Shown: piece after piece, positions 10,776 through 21,151 of the stretch
Layout of the letters: each line of letters starts with the position of its first letter
Numbering within the stretch: position 1 is the first letter of the stretch
From: Sugiyamaella lignohabitans
Lineage: Eukaryota > Ascomycota > Dipodascomycetes > Dipodascales > Trichomonascaceae
Direction of reading: 5' to 3'
Length of the DNA stretch: 64,000 nt
NCBI RefSeq assembly: GCF_001640025.1
Contig: NC_031672.1
Location: 5,208,001-5,272,000, forward strand
Position numbers and translations under genes: made by a program
Notes under the pieces: generated by a model
Database searches by the model: none
What the model was told of the DNA's origin: nothing
What the model saw: the letters and a program-made list of their open reading frames with translations, nothing else

Positions 10776-10806
10776 GCGAGGCCTGGGGCGGAGCCCCAGC
10801 CACGGG
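10776..10806. repeat. GC-rich hairpin element, copy 1
   Basis: A GC-rich island in AT-rich 3' flanking DNA contains a perfect 7-bp inverted repeat with a 3-nt loop (CTGGGGC at 10783-10789, GCCCCAG at 10793-10799), followed by AGCCACGGG. It shares CTGGGGC and AGCCACGGG blocks with the element at 24932-24976. It could also act in 3' end formation for the mannosyltransferase gene or the convergent kinase gene. Confidence 0.5.
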
Positions 10807-10840
10807 AAATAAAGCATTCAAGACACTTGAAAATGCGACT

Positions 10841-12689
10841 TTATTGCTGACGTTCGTAAACAGTTTCTAGCCACCGCCCTAATAGGAGTTGCTCAACGTG
10901 ATCAAGTTTGCGACGAGGTGGTGGGGTTTCGTAAGAAGCCGAGCCAGAATTCGAGGCAACAGATGATACAGCCAATACCGGTAATTCTTTGGTATTTCGC
11001 TTTTTATTCTCTTTCTCCGCCTGGCGAACTAATCTCTTAATCAGATACGCCTCTGTAGATGACGATAACTGGCCATTGCTTATAATGTTGTTAAGCGTTC
11101 TTAAGATTGCGAAGTCCTGTGAGTTAGGGTCAAGCTTTGGTAGAGTGTGGTCCAAAGTTTTGGTGATAATAGATCTATAGTTTGTATGGCCACTACTAGT
11201 CGAGTTTAAAGGGGCAGCAGCTACCGTAGAATCAGCAGACCGGATACTAGTCGACGACGGTGTTGGGGGCTCAGATATGTTAAGCATGCGGAGAGTTTGT
11301 TCTGGATCAATCTCCTCTTGTGATGGTCTTGGAGGCAGAGCTGGTGGTGTGGGGAGTGGTCGTTTCATCAAGGGCTCAGACCGAGGTTGCGACTTTACTT
11401 CCGCCTGTGTTGGCTGTTTCAAGGATGACTCTTCGGTTTGACTTGAAAGTGGCTGACCCGGTTTAATGGTATCAAAATCCCAGTCATCATCATTGGTACT
11501 TCCACTGACACTACGACTGCTTATAGTACTTGCTCCCGAACTTGTGCTTGAACCAGAATTCGTGGCTGTACCTGTGACAGTATCCACAGTTGCCTGATAG
11601 TGCTTCGGTTTCCTGTGCTTAGATTTGACAGCCCCATCACCTAACTTGCTTCTCCTCTTATTGACCAGGTTGGTTACAATATGCGACGGATTGCCTGCAT
11701 TCCGTATAAAGCGATGCTTAAGTAAATTTCTCACCGAGGCTCGTTGATTTGGATTCTTCTGCAGGCATAGCGATAGGAAATTTTGAAAATCAGCTGAAAA
11801 ATTCGCACCTTTCAGTGTCGGGGGTGGGTTCTTAGGAATGAGAAATAATACTTTCATGGGATGAACATCAGATAAAGGGGGTTCTCCATTGGCAAACTCA
11901 ATAGCGGTGATTCCGAGGGACCAAATATCTGCTTTGAAATTATAATCTTCTTGTTTGATGACCTCCGGTGCCATCCAAAATGGAGTTCCCACGAAAGTGT
12001 TTCGCCTTGATAAGTTATTTGACAGTTGTGTTGCTACTCCGAAATCAGCAATTTTAACTTCGCCTTTCTCAGAGACTAACACATTGGCTGCTTTTACGTC
12101 TCGGTGAATCTTGCCGTTTTCATGCAAATATTGTAATGCTAGTAATAGTTCGCGACAAACAATCGCGATGGATGCTTCATCAAATGGACCGACCACTTTT
12201 AACAAGTCCAGTCCCGATCCTCCCCCCAAGTACTCCATAATTATCCATAGCTTATATCCATTGACGAAACAGCCATGGTATTTTGTTATCCTAGAGTCGT
12301 TACATGCAGCAAGAATGGCTATTTCCTTTTGAATCTCATCAATATCATCTTCACTTGATTCCATATCAATCTGTGCCCTGTTAGAGATCACCAAAACCTT
12401 CAGAAGACTGGCTACCTTGTAACTCCTGAGAATAAGCGCATATACATACCTTCTTTATTGCTACTATTTGATTTGCGACACTGTTATGTTAGATCAATTT
12501 TTGGCTCACACTCTTTGTTTGACTGTTAACTCACTTATCAATAGCTTTGTATACGACACCAAAACTCCCACTACCCAGCTCCTCTAGTAATGTGAACTGG
12601 TCAGCACTAAAAACCCTTCGTGACGAGAGCGACTTGTTCGAAGATACTGATGCAGCAGACGATGTCGAAGATGTCCGACTGAGAGACAT
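10841..12689 (-). CDS. Germinal-centre kinase (Ste20 group, Sps1/Sid1/Nak1-like), three exons
   Basis: Exons are 12689-12535, 12480-12450 (31 nt) and 12370-10841, giving 571 residues. Intron 1 is 12534-12481 (54 nt, GTGAGT); intron 2 is 12449-12371 (79 nt, GTATGT, CTAAC branch, CAG). Splicing joins [17 protein letters not shown] to [18 protein letters not shown], restoring the glycine loop (from residue 39) and the catalytic Lys (61). Later motifs are HRD at 151-153, DFG at 171-173, TPFWMAPE ending at 198 and [15 protein letters not shown]. This substrate-loop signature fits GCK-type Ste20 kinases acting in morphogenesis, septation or sporulation pathways. The tail is Ser/Thr/Pro-rich with a conserved-looking end ([20 protein letters not shown]). 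The exact orthologue is not decided. Confidence 0.92.
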
Positions 12690-12730
12690 TGCTGACTTAA
12701 TGTTGTAATACTAATAAACCGGAAAAACTG

Positions 12731-12760
12731 GATTCGGATTTGGATTTGGATTTGGATTTT
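12731..12760. repeat. 6-bp tandem repeat (gatttg)5
   Basis: Five units, gattcg, three gatttg, then gatttt, lie about 40 bp upstream of the kinase start codon. Confidence 0.8.
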
Positions 12761-12842
12761 GAGGCTACTAATATACTTTGTTGTTGACTGAAAGTTTGTT
12801 TAGGTTCCCGTTTTGCTATGAATAATAAAAAGTATAAGTTAT

Positions 12843-12866
12843 AATGCACAATGCACAATGCACAAT
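12843..12866. repeat. 7-bp tandem repeat (aatgcac)3
   Basis: Three perfect units of aatgcac plus a partial fourth lie in the divergent promoter between the kinase and kinesin-5 genes. Confidence 0.8.
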
Positions 12867-13578
12867 CTCGATTTTGGATATGAACACAGCTGCAACAGAT
12901 CTGTACGATCTGACCGATTTGTTTTGTCAGTGCTAATATCCTCTCTCTCGTGACCGCGCCACACAGATAAATTAAGCTCGGCTATTTAATACCCATCTGT
13001 GGGTACTGATTACATGCCGGTAAACAGACGCTACATGATGATGATCATTGTAAACAAAAGAAGCCCTAAACGCTATCCGTTGCTCAAGCAACACCATCTA
13101 TGCGTCAAATCTGGGGTACAGTTATCTTGTGTTTCGGTTACGATTCCCTTTACCCAGAAGGCTTCTGGGTCGCCCTAACTTCATAGTTATGAGTCAAATG
13201 TCTCAGCTTTATCTGAACTATCTACCTCGGACTCTCTAGAGTAGTTTTCTTCGTTCTGTAGTCAATAAGTAGACTAGTAATGGTCAATAGATACTATGGC
13301 TTACACGTCCCGATGTTAAACATTAGGATTAAAATCACAAGTTTTCATACAGATTTTGCGTATATAACTGTTTGATTTCTTGTGATATAATTCGATATTT
13401 GAATCGTTGTACTGGTCAATAATACTCCTAAGCCAGGGTCAAGACCCTTAATTATCAGCCGTGCAAACGTGCATTATCACCCCAGCAACTAACAGTAAAC
13501 AAGTCAATTTCGATGCATCAATCAAGAAAACTCCAATCTACCGTTATTTACTTCATCAGTCTTTAAAAGAATACAATA

Positions 13579-16500
13579 ATGCGAACCTCTGCGGTGCCAC
13601 GAGGACCCGTGGTTCCATCAAGAATGAGTAAAGTGATACCCAGACCAAGTACGGTGTCTAGTTCAAGTTTCACTTCAAATGACTCCACCGAAGGGTCCAA
13701 TATACGCGTCGTAGTCCGGTGCAGAGGCAGAAATGACCGCGAAGTCAGAGCTAAGAGCAGAGTTGTCGTGGATACCTCCATCTCCAAGACTGATGTGGCT
13801 GTCCGAATTGGTGAAGATGTTTCCTCTACAAATATAAAAACTTACTCAGTTGATCACGTATTTGGACCAGAAGTTGACCAAGTCATGGTGTTCGAAGAAG
13901 TAATTGCTCCAATTGTTGATGATCTCTATTCTGGAATGAATTGCACAGTCTTTGCCTATGGCCAGACTGGTACGGGTAAAACCTATACAATGTCAGGCGA
14001 CGACTCTACGAACCTGGATACATGTGCCTACGAAGCTGGTATTATTCCTCGTGTATTGTTCAAATTATTTGCAGATGTAGCATCCAGAGGCTATGATTAT
14101 GCAGTCACATGTTCTTTTGTAGAGTTATACAACGAAGAGCTCAAGGATCTTTTGGTTGATGAAGATGAAGCGCCAAAAAAGCTACGGCTTTTTGATGATA
14201 GTGGGTCCAGTTTTAATGGATCCAAAAGACCCATGACCCCAAGCGCTGGTAGTGGAGTGACACTCAATGGATTATCCGAGCATAATATCACATCAGCTAT
14301 TTCTGGATTGAAAGTTCTTCAAAATGGCCTGCGGAAACGACAGGTCGCAGCCACTAAAATGAATGATTACTCTAGTCGGTCACATACTATATTCTGCATC
14401 AGCTTAGCTATTGATACAGATGGATCGGGCGAGTTTATTACTAGAAGTAAGATTAACCTTGTAGACTTGGCTGGCTCCGAGAATATCGGTAAATCAGGTG
14501 CGGAGAATAAGCGAGCCAGAGAAGCTGGTATGATCAACCAGAGTCTATTAACTCTTGGTCGTGTTATTAATTCTCTTGTCGACAAGAGCCCACATATCCC
14601 ATACAGAGAATCCAAACTGACGAGACTACTACAAGATTCTCTGGGAGGACGGACAAAAACCTGCATTATTGCTACCATCAGTCCCGCATCAGTAAATATA
14701 GAGGAGACATTAAGCACTCTGGAGTATGCTAGCAGAGCAAAGAACATCAAAAATAAGCCCCAAGTGAATAATGCCATATCTAAAAAGGCACTCCTTTCTG
14801 ACTACAACAATGAGATGGAGAAGCTGCGACTGGACCTAAGTGCAACACGAAAGAAAAATGGTATTTTCCTTGATCCAGATAATTTCAAAGAAATCAATGC
14901 TGATAGAGAGAGCCAAAAAATGTTACTCAACGATCAACAAAGGAAGTTAGATACACTTGACAGGCAGCTTAAGTCGGCAAGAGAGCAGCTGGACAAGACA
15001 AAGCAGGAATTGTTGAACAAGACCCGTGAGCTTCAAACCGCCTCTAGTGAACTCGATCAAACTATATCCAGTTTAGAATCTACGGAGTCGTCGTTAAGAC
15101 AAACTCGGCGGGCTCTGAATAAAGAAACTATTCTGCGGAAAGCTCATGCCAATACCGAGGATGAGTTACATTCGATTGGAGGGGCATTGATTAAAAGTCT
15201 CGATGAAACTCTAAAAGATGTAAGCATACTTCAAGATAAACTCACAAATATTCGAAGTACCCAATCCCAGGTTAGCACGGTCGTTTCTGATTCATCTTCT
15301 AAAATTATTGACCAAGTACATAGGTTGCAAAGTAGATTCGAGGATTATCATGGCAGGCAAAGGGAAATTGCTGATTCCTTGTATCAGACTATTAGTGCTT
15401 TGGTTGAGGATGAGTGTACAAGGCTAGAAGATACTTCTAGCTTTCTTAAAGACAGTTTTGTGAACATTGGCATACTTCAGGATGATCTCATTAACACGAC
15501 TAGCAAGTCGAATGCTCATTCCAAGCAGCTCTCTGACCAGGCTGCAAAGATCAAGGAAAATGTTATCTCCAATATTCAAAAAGGGTTTTTGGAGCAAGTG
15601 AGAAAGTCTATGGCCACTTTCACAGCTTCTTTGAGCAAAGAGTTAGAAGGGTTTAATAATGAAATTCAGCAACCTCTCTCTGCATTGGTGGGGGAGTTTG
15701 AGAGTCATGCTCAAATGCGCCAGAACCACTATTCCACTCAAGATGAAAAGCTCAAGAATTTGAAGAATGCTATTGAATCTACCTTGTCTCCTGATACCTT
15801 AACAAAATATCATGATGCTGGCATGAGACGACTGGAACAGGCCCTCGAAGAGGAGAAAAAGAAAGCCGCAGCTGAGAAACAGGATCTTTTGGCAAATATA
15901 TCTGCGTTGTTTGATAAGTTTACAACAGAGAGCAATAATCGCTTAATGAGTTCGATGCAATCTACAACCAGGACAGCTGTGGTTAACTCAGTTACGAGTC
16001 TTCAAAAACAAGCAGATATATGGGGAAAAGATATTGATGACATTGGACAATCAGCATCAGCATTCAGAGATTCCACAAATTTAGCGGACCAGGTCATGAA
16101 TAAGCAGCTGAGAACGATTCTTAGCACTTTAGCCACTAGTAACCAGAGGGTAGGATTGGTTTCGAGTCAGTTGCAGGATGAATCGCAGTCTGCCATGAAT
16201 TCTGGATTGGCAGCTATTGGTAACCAGATCAAAGCGTTGGATGAATTCTTACAGCAAGCTGGAGGAGCCAGTGATGAACACAATCTGGCCGTCCGAAAAG
16301 GTGTTGAGGAACTGTGCCAACGCGTTGAGCATGCCTTTACCTACCTGGATCAACATTTGACTAATTTGAATAATAATGTTAGATCACACACCGAGTCTGA
16401 TGGAAATCAATGGGCACAGGAATTGACTAGTTCCTGGAGATCAGTGCAGGAAGATTGTATTTCAGGATTGAGACATATTCTACATCAAGTCGGCACTTTA

Positions 16501-16824
16501 AAAGACGGCATTGATAATAGTAGGGATATGTCTGATGGAAATACTCCCAAGCGACGCAAAGTTGAGTTTGCTAGAGTTCTTCCAAACACTAAGAGTCTTG
16601 GTGAAGAACAAGTTGAAAGTGAATCAATTGATACCACCAGTCTTCAGCGTCAACCTCTAGAAGACGTCACGAATGAAATTGAGAGTAATTCTGTTTTGCT
16701 TCCAATAGAAGAAGCCAAGGGCCTTCCAGTTTTATTCGAGGCGGGGGAAAAGACTAGAATCCCTATTAAACCTCCAGCTATGAGATTGAGACCCACTACT
16801 GGACGATCGACACGAAGGAACTAG
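13579..16824 (+). CDS. Kinesin-5 (BimC/Cut7/Cin8/Kip1 family) mitotic motor
   Basis: The protein has 1,081 residues: a plus-end-directed tetrameric motor that slides antiparallel spindle microtubules apart. The N-terminal motor (about residues 38-400) has the P-loop GQTGTGKT at 128-135, switch I NDYSSRSHTIF, switch II VDLAGSENIGKSG and the LLQDSLGG segment. A neck and long coiled-coil stalk follow (about 400-900). A BimC-box-like sequence with a Cdk-type site (TPKRRK, near residue 988) sits in the tail, where phosphorylation controls spindle binding in the family. The TGD-to-stop tail is basic. Length and order fit BimC/Cut7. Only one is seen here, so CIN8 versus KIP1 cannot be assigned. The conserved Leu in DSLGG is encoded by CTG. 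Confidence 0.97.
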   Translation: MRTSAVPRGPVVPSRMSKVIPRPSTVSSSSFTSNDSTEGSNIRVVVRCRGRNDREVRAKSRVVVDTSISKTDVAVRIGEDVSSTNIKTYSVDHVFGPEVDQVMVFEEVIAPIVDDLYSGMNCTVFAYGQTGTGKTYTMSGDDSTNLDTCAYEAGIIPRVLFKLFADVASRGYDYAVTCSFVELYNEELKDLLVDEDEAPKKLRLFDDSGSSFNGSKRPMTPSAGSGVTLNGLSEHNITSAISGLKVLQNGLRKRQVAATKMNDYSSRSHTIFCISLAIDTDGSGEFITRSKINLVDLAGSENIGKSGAENKRAREAGMINQSLLTLGRVINSLVDKSPHIPYRESKLTRLLQDSLGGRTKTCIIATISPASVNIEETLSTLEYASRAKNIKNKPQVNNAISKKALLSDYNNEMEKLRLDLSATRKKNGIFLDPDNFKEINADRESQKMLLNDQQRKLDTLDRQLKSAREQLDKTKQELLNKTRELQTASSELDQTISSLESTESSLRQTRRALNKETILRKAHANTEDELHSIGGALIKSLDETLKDVSILQDKLTNIRSTQSQVSTVVSDSSSKIIDQVHRLQSRFEDYHGRQREIADSLYQTISALVEDECTRLEDTSSFLKDSFVNIGILQDDLINTTSKSNAHSKQLSDQAAKIKENVISNIQKGFLEQVRKSMATFTASLSKELEGFNNEIQQPLSALVGEFESHAQMRQNHYSTQDEKLKNLKNAIESTLSPDTLTKYHDAGMRRLEQALEEEKKKAAAEKQDLLANISALFDKFTTESNNRLMSSMQSTTRTAVVNSVTSLQKQADIWGKDIDDIGQSASAFRDSTNLADQVMNKQLRTILSTLATSNQRVGLVSSQLQDESQSAMNSGLAAIGNQIKALDEFLQQAGGASDEHNLAVRKGVEELCQRVEHAFTYLDQHLTNLNNNVRSHTESDGNQWAQELTSSWRSVQEDCISGLRHILHQVGTLKDGIDNSRDMSDGNTPKRRKVEFARVLPNTKSLGEEQVESESIDTTSLQRQPLEDVTNEIESNSVLLPIEEAKGLPVLFEAGEKTRIPIKPPAMRLRPTTGRSTRRN

Positions 16825-17022
16825 GCTCCGACTTTGACTTTTGAACACTAAAGTAGCATTTCCATGACACATGCACTTGTATTTTATTACGAAGTTATGA
16901 ATAATTTAGAGTGATAATGATGATAAAGAATTTAATTTTACCTAATAATAATGATGAATAAATATAATAATTAATATAAATAAGGTGGCTTTAAACAGCT
17001 AAAAGCCTGAACCAATATATGG

Positions 17023-17610
17023 TCAAGGTTGCGGGGATGACGGCCGGGGACCATTATCTGGGCTGCGCTCAAAGAGAATTTGTTTGAGCTGCTCATTCCG
17101 AGATTTGAACGACTCCACCAACCGCTTCATATCCCCCAATGAATCTACATCGTCTTCTTCTTTTGTGCCACCAACTGGAGCAGTATTCGTATTCCAATTT
17201 AGTTCAGAATTTGTACCTTCAATGAGTAACATTGTACAGGTTCTACCATTAGAATCTGATCTCCATGTTGGAGTTGCCGCCGACTCAGTACTAACATTTA
17301 ATATCTGCCAGGATGGAGAGAGCGACTTATAGGAAATAACCTCATCTGCTGCCTCATTGAAGTCTATTACAACAGAGATATCATTTTTGCTCTGTTCTAA
17401 AACATCTATTGTTGGAGAAAAATCGTCGTCTTCAAAAACATAGTGAACTTCCGGGTATAGCCAATGCTCGTCATCTGGAACTAAAGACGGGTTTGAGGAA
17501 GTAGCCGACTGATCCAAATTATCAAGGTTGTTTTTTAATACCACAAAGAACGGTAGTTCTGATGAACCCAGCCAACTGGGCTTCAATCTGGAATCCGAAC
17601 CACCATCCAT
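17023..17610 (-). CDS. ATG31: Probable autophagy protein Atg31
   Basis: The protein has 195 residues. By eye it resembles yeast Atg31 (196 residues), which bridges Atg17 and Atg29 in the scaffold that starts autophagosome formation. Matching points are the YPEVHYVFEDDDFSP segment (Atg31 has a similar FP..IKYIFEDN segment), a central beta-rich stretch DISVVIDFNEAADEV followed by SPSWQILNVS, an acidic linker EEDDVDSLGD, and a C-terminal helix MKRLVESFKSRNEQLKQIL, where Atg31 has a similar helix ending NEQLQML. No catalytic motif is expected. It is divergently transcribed from PCC1 with only 149 bp between start codons. Atg31 diverges quickly, so the call rests on the order and spacing of these segments. 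Confidence 0.55.
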   Translation of the reverse strand: MDGGSDSRLKPSWLGSSELPFFVVLKNNLDNLDQSATSSNPSLVPDDEHWLYPEVHYVFEDDDFSPTIDVLEQSKNDISVVIDFNEAADEVISYKSLSPSWQILNVSTESAATPTWRSDSNGRTCTMLLIEGTNSELNWNTNTAPVGGTKEEDDVDSLGDMKRLVESFKSRNEQLKQILFERSPDNGPRPSSPQP

Positions 17611-17759
17611 AGTTAGAAGAGAGGTGTGACCGTCGTCATTGAAGGCTATATATTACAGAACATGCGCGCCGGCGTCAGACCCGCCGATCTCGATGCTGAT
17701 GTATAGGCTGATAAATAATTTATAGATACATAAGGTCGTTATCAGAGTTCATAGGAGAT
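17611..17759. promoter_or_regulatory. Compact bidirectional promoter between ATG31-like gene and PCC1
   Basis: The start codons of two divergent genes are 149 bp apart, so both promoters must lie here. No specific site was identified. Confidence 0.5.
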
Positions 17760-18103
17760 ATGACGTCGACTCATGAATATAAGTTGTAAGTGAATAACTG
17801 CCGAATTTGGCATTGTTTCTATAATCATTTTAACTAACAACTAATTTTAGAACATTGAGAATCCCCTTCGAGACGGCCAAGCAGGCCTCAGTAGCTCTCA
17901 AATCTTTGGCACCCGATCCAGAGCTCAAGCCAGATCAGCTCTCGAAAAACCTCTCTGTAGAAGACACACAGCTTGTGGCAAAATTTACAGCTGTTACTGA
18001 TAGGGTGCTGCGAGTAGCCGTGAATAGCTTCTTTGATAGCGTTGGTCTTGTTATAGAATGCTTGGACGAACTGGACCCTAAAAGTCTCTCCTCTGGTAAA
18101 TGA
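17760..18103 (+). CDS. PCC1: Pcc1 subunit of the EKC/KEOPS complex, two exons
   Basis: Exon 1 is 17760-17785 (26 nt), the intron is 17786-17850 (65 nt, GTAAGT, TAACTAAC branch, TTTAG) and exon 2 is 17851-18103. The product has 92 residues. Splicing joins MTSTHEYK to LTLRIPFETAKQAS. The protein then shows the family core: LAPDPELKPDQLSK, a variable strand, and RVLRVAVNSFFDSVGLVIE. Pcc1 is the dimerising subunit of KEOPS, the complex that makes the t6A modification on tRNAs reading ANN codons and also affects telomeres and transcription. The length is normal (88 in S. cerevisiae). Without the intron the gene would lack its start. Confidence 0.95.
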
Positions 18104-18252
18104 GAGAGATATATAGCAGGTTATTTTATTTATTGTACAGAATCGATCGTACTGTTGATATGAGTCATTTCTCTGGCATGGCTCGAAACAAAAGATCTCT
18201 GACATTAGAGCGATATAATTAATGAGTTGTTACTATATACATTAGCTATAGA

Positions 18253-19893
18253 TTAGCTATACATAAATGCTGCATTCTGATAGAACGACAACATGGGATT
18301 CTCACCTGTCTTCGTGGAAGTAGCATCTACTTCTGCCCAGACCTCAAGAAACTCACGGTGAGAGGCTGTCTTTATAAGTTTTCCACAAACTGCCGTGTAT
18401 AACTGAGCTGCAAGATCAAAATCAGTGGGAAACAATATATCAAAAAAGCCCTGTATCGCCATGTATGTGGAAATTGGAATCATTTTATTCTCCATCACAG
18501 TTTGTACAACGGGTGCATTGTATCCTGGGATAGTCTCGCTAAGATGTGTGAAATCCGACGTCAGTAGGCGGTGTTCTGGGAAGTAGTCTCTCAAAACATG
18601 CAAAAACTCAAGGTATCTGGTAGGGATATATTCAGGGTCGGAGAGATTACCCCTGAATGGTAAAATGCTATTTTTCAGTCCTCTCCAAATCTTTGGTTGT
18701 GCCAGTGGATGATAGCCCAATTCCCATGCGGGCACATATTCACCGGCTAAGGTGCGGTTGCGTAACTTCATGAACTCAGCAGCCCAAGGGTCCAGATCCG
18801 GCGAGTATATCTCGAAAAAGTCACCACTCTTGTCAATGACTACATTTCCTTGATATGGCTGGAGTGTTGTGTTGTCATATCTAATTACGTCATGAGCAAA
18901 ATTATCGAAAACTTCCAAGGCGATAAAGAAACAGGGCTCAGGAACCTCCGTGTCCCATGCAAAAATACTTTTGTTGATAATATTGACCTTGTCAGCATGA
19001 CCCGCCGAAGCTACTCGGCGATGCAAATTACTAAGTTGTTTTGATGCCAGTGAGCTACTGATTTCAATAATGTTGTACCTTGTCCTACTATAGACATCTG
19101 GTTGTGTCTCTCGAATGTAGTCTAGAATATCAAGCATAAGCGTTCCATTACCAGCTCCCATTTCATAGATAACCAAGTCTCTATAGGGGTATAATGACAG
19201 CTTATAGTTTACTAGCAAGTATCGAGCTAGCGACTGTCCATAATAAGGCTGGAACAGCTCTGTAGGAGTATGCCACACTTGGCGAGAAACTTTTGAATTT
19301 TGAGATTGTGGACTCTCTGACTCTGCCTTCGCCTTTTCCTTAGACTGTTTGCTGTAATCTTGAAATTCCTTGGTCCATTTTAGTAAGAATTCATCTTCGT
19401 TATCTATGGTCTGGTAGGAGAAAGGCGCTGAAGGAGTAAATATATCGACTTCTTTAGAAAAGTAGCCGTAATGCGGATTATACAGAGAATCATCTATGAA
19501 GTCTCGTGATAACATTCTAACTTGAGTAGGCCGTTCTGTTCGTCTAGCCAATTTCTTTGCATTGAGATAAGGGAATCGATCGAATAATTGTCTATTCTTG
19601 TCTGTAGTGTATGAATAAGTGTCAGGAGAAACTGTATAGTCGTGTTCGGGGTGGTACTTTTGCTTTCCCTTCTGCTTCGGTGAGTTCGTTGATGCTCCTG
19701 CAAAAGACTTTACCGATTCCGGACGGATTTGATTGGATTGAATCTTGGCTGGTTCACTGGGTTCACTAGTAGCCTGTCGACTATCAGGTTTTCTTCTGAC
19801 CTTCTTCAGTCGAGACAAATTTGACTGATGTCTGGTTCCGACATTTGCCGCTGACCATATCTGCGTCAATGGAAACCTCTTCGACCTATGCAT
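18253..19893 (-). CDS. Mitochondrial SAM-methyltransferase-like protein (YKL162C / NDUFAF7-MidA superfamily)
   Basis: From the ATG at 19893 the protein has 546 residues; codons further upstream include TTG but no ATG. The N-terminus is rich in Arg/Ser/Thr (MHRSKRFPLTQIWSAANVGT) and suits a mitochondrial presequence. A low-complexity linker precedes the domain, whose nucleotide-binding motif is VIYEMGAGNGTLMLDIL near the middle, preceded by TPTELFQPYYGQSLARYLL. This fits the MidA/NDUFAF7-like (DUF185) group that includes S. cerevisiae YKL162C. Human NDUFAF7 methylates a complex I subunit; whether this distant member is active is not known. FIALEVFDNFAHDVI occupies the post-motif position where the family has a conserved E-D region. 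Confidence 0.8.
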   Translation of the reverse strand: MHRSKRFPLTQIWSAANVGTRHQSNLSRLKKVRRKPDSRQATSEPSEPAKIQSNQIRPESVKSFAGASTNSPKQKGKQKYHPEHDYTVSPDTYSYTTDKNRQLFDRFPYLNAKKLARRTERPTQVRMLSRDFIDDSLYNPHYGYFSKEVDIFTPSAPFSYQTIDNEDEFLLKWTKEFQDYSKQSKEKAKAESESPQSQNSKVSRQVWHTPTELFQPYYGQSLARYLLVNYKLSLYPYRDLVIYEMGAGNGTLMLDILDYIRETQPDVYSRTRYNIIEISSSLASKQLSNLHRRVASAGHADKVNIINKSIFAWDTEVPEPCFFIALEVFDNFAHDVIRYDNTTLQPYQGNVVIDKSGDFFEIYSPDLDPWAAEFMKLRNRTLAGEYVPAWELGYHPLAQPKIWRGLKNSILPFRGNLSDPEYIPTRYLEFLHVLRDYFPEHRLLTSDFTHLSETIPGYNAPVVQTVMENKMIPISTYMAIQGFFDILFPTDFDLAAQLYTAVCGKLIKTASHREFLEVWAEVDATSTKTGENPMLSFYQNAAFMYS

Positions 19894-20101
19894 CTGAAGT
19901 TGAGTCGGTGCCAACAATCAATGATTTTTCATCAGATTGTAAATAGTCGCGTTGGATTCTCGCACGATCTCTTGATCTATGTTTGACAGGTAAGGCTGAA
20001 AACTGGGATGCGGCTTGAGAAGAAGAAGCCGCCCCACAAAGTACTGTTTTGGGAAACCAATTACCCCTGAGTTTTTGGACCACTATTAATCGAGGAGCAT
20101 C

Positions 20102-21151
20102 TCAAGGGATCCTCATCCAAGACAAGTACACTGCAGTGCCATTTATCTTTGTGAATGTCCGTCCAAGATTTAATTTATCTCCAACTTTGAGATTTGGTAC
20201 ATTGTCTCTTCGAGGATCAATAAGTATTACGGGATCAATATCATCAGACGCACCCACCGCTTTCACATTTGCGGCAAAGGAGAATCTATTCCAGCGACCA
20301 ATACTCTCAATCGAATATAGCTTAGTGGCGGCTTCTTTGTTCAAGTTGAGTCCTAAATCTCGCTGTAAATGCAACAGATCTTCTGTGTTGGCAACCGCAG
20401 CTTGAACCGTATCGGAAAGTCCACCGCGTATATAAAACGAGCGCTTTTTCTTGGGAGATGGAGACCAGTTGTCCACATTTCTAGTAGTGTGCGTCTTGCG
20501 AATTGCTGGTGATGGGTACAGTATTGACCGACTACTCTTTGAAGGTGTTTGAGGTGGTGATGCCATAGCTTTGTGACTAGACCGCTTGCTGGATTTGGGT
20601 GCTTCAAAATGGTCGACACGTTTAAATAAAGGAGGCGTATTGAAAAGTGAGATTTGGCGCTGAGAGCTCGTGCTATTCATTTTTGCTGTTGGACTTTTGT
20701 ACTTCGGCGTTTCTGTGGCAGGCGACGATCCAGCATACCGTATATTTGATCTAAGAGGAGAGGTATTTATATTTGATGGGGGTGCATCTGTATCCATTAC
20801 ACCAGTATTTTCATTAGCGGGATATGGTAAATTTCCTGAATTATCACCTGTGGAGTAGGGACTAGCTGGGGATATTCTGAATCGCGGAATGAGCTTGGGC
20901 CTGGACTTCTGTCTACTAATGGGTGTTTGTGTTACCGGATGCTGCTTGCTTGGTGTTTCTGTTGGGTAGTATACTGAATCCAGTGAAGCTCGATTATCTG
21001 ATTCAGACATAGTAGTTGAATTTCCAGCTGGCCTAAATTTTGGTGGAGGCCGTCTCATTTCGAGCTTGCTCGGCGTTGACGCGCCTGCCAACATTTGATT
21101 TTGTACATTTTTATTTTCTCTAAGCACAGAAGAACGAGAATTTCGTGTCAT
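20102..21151 (-). CDS. Protein of unknown function with an ordered C-terminal region
   Basis: From the ATG at 21151 the protein has 349 residues. The first ~230 are Pro/Ser/Thr/Lys-rich with many SP and TP sites (ASTPSKLEMRRPPPKFRP, SPSPKKKRSF), as in Cdk-regulated nuclear proteins. The last ~110 look folded: GGLSDTVQAAVANTEDLLHL, then LYSIESIGRWNRFSFAANV, and a terminal strand-rich stretch DPVILIDPRRDNVP with VGDKLNLGRTFTKI ending in YLSWMRIP. That end could be a small beta-barrel, which is only a guess. I do not recognise the family. It is upstream of, and co-directional with, the YKL162C-like gene. Confidence 0.75.
   Translation of the reverse strand: MTRNSRSSVLRENKNVQNQMLAGASTPSKLEMRRPPPKFRPAGNSTTMSESDNRASLDSVYYPTETPSKQHPVTQTPISRQKSRPKLIPRFRISPASPYSTGDNSGNLPYPANENTGVMDTDAPPSNINTSPLRSNIRYAGSSPATETPKYKSPTAKMNSTSSQRQISLFNTPPLFKRVDHFEAPKSSKRSSHKAMASPPQTPSKSSRSILYPSPAIRKTHTTRNVDNWSPSPKKKRSFYIRGGLSDTVQAAVANTEDLLHLQRDLGLNLNKEAATKLYSIESIGRWNRFSFAANVKAVGASDDIDPVILIDPRRDNVPNLKVGDKLNLGRTFTKINGTAVYLSWMRIP

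Larger units (their letters stand above)
12690..13578. promoter_or_regulatory. Divergent promoter region of the GC kinase and kinesin-5 genes
   Basis: An 889-bp AT-rich spacer lies between divergent genes. It contains a 6-bp tandem repeat (12731-12760) and a 7-bp tandem repeat (12843-12866). No coding exon was found. Confidence 0.5.

Noticed and set aside
19886..20083. Extra 5' exon of the YKL162C-like gene
   Set aside because: The frame starts with GTG, is out of phase, and there is no donor/acceptor pair joining it to the gene; the ATG at 19893 already gives a good presequence.
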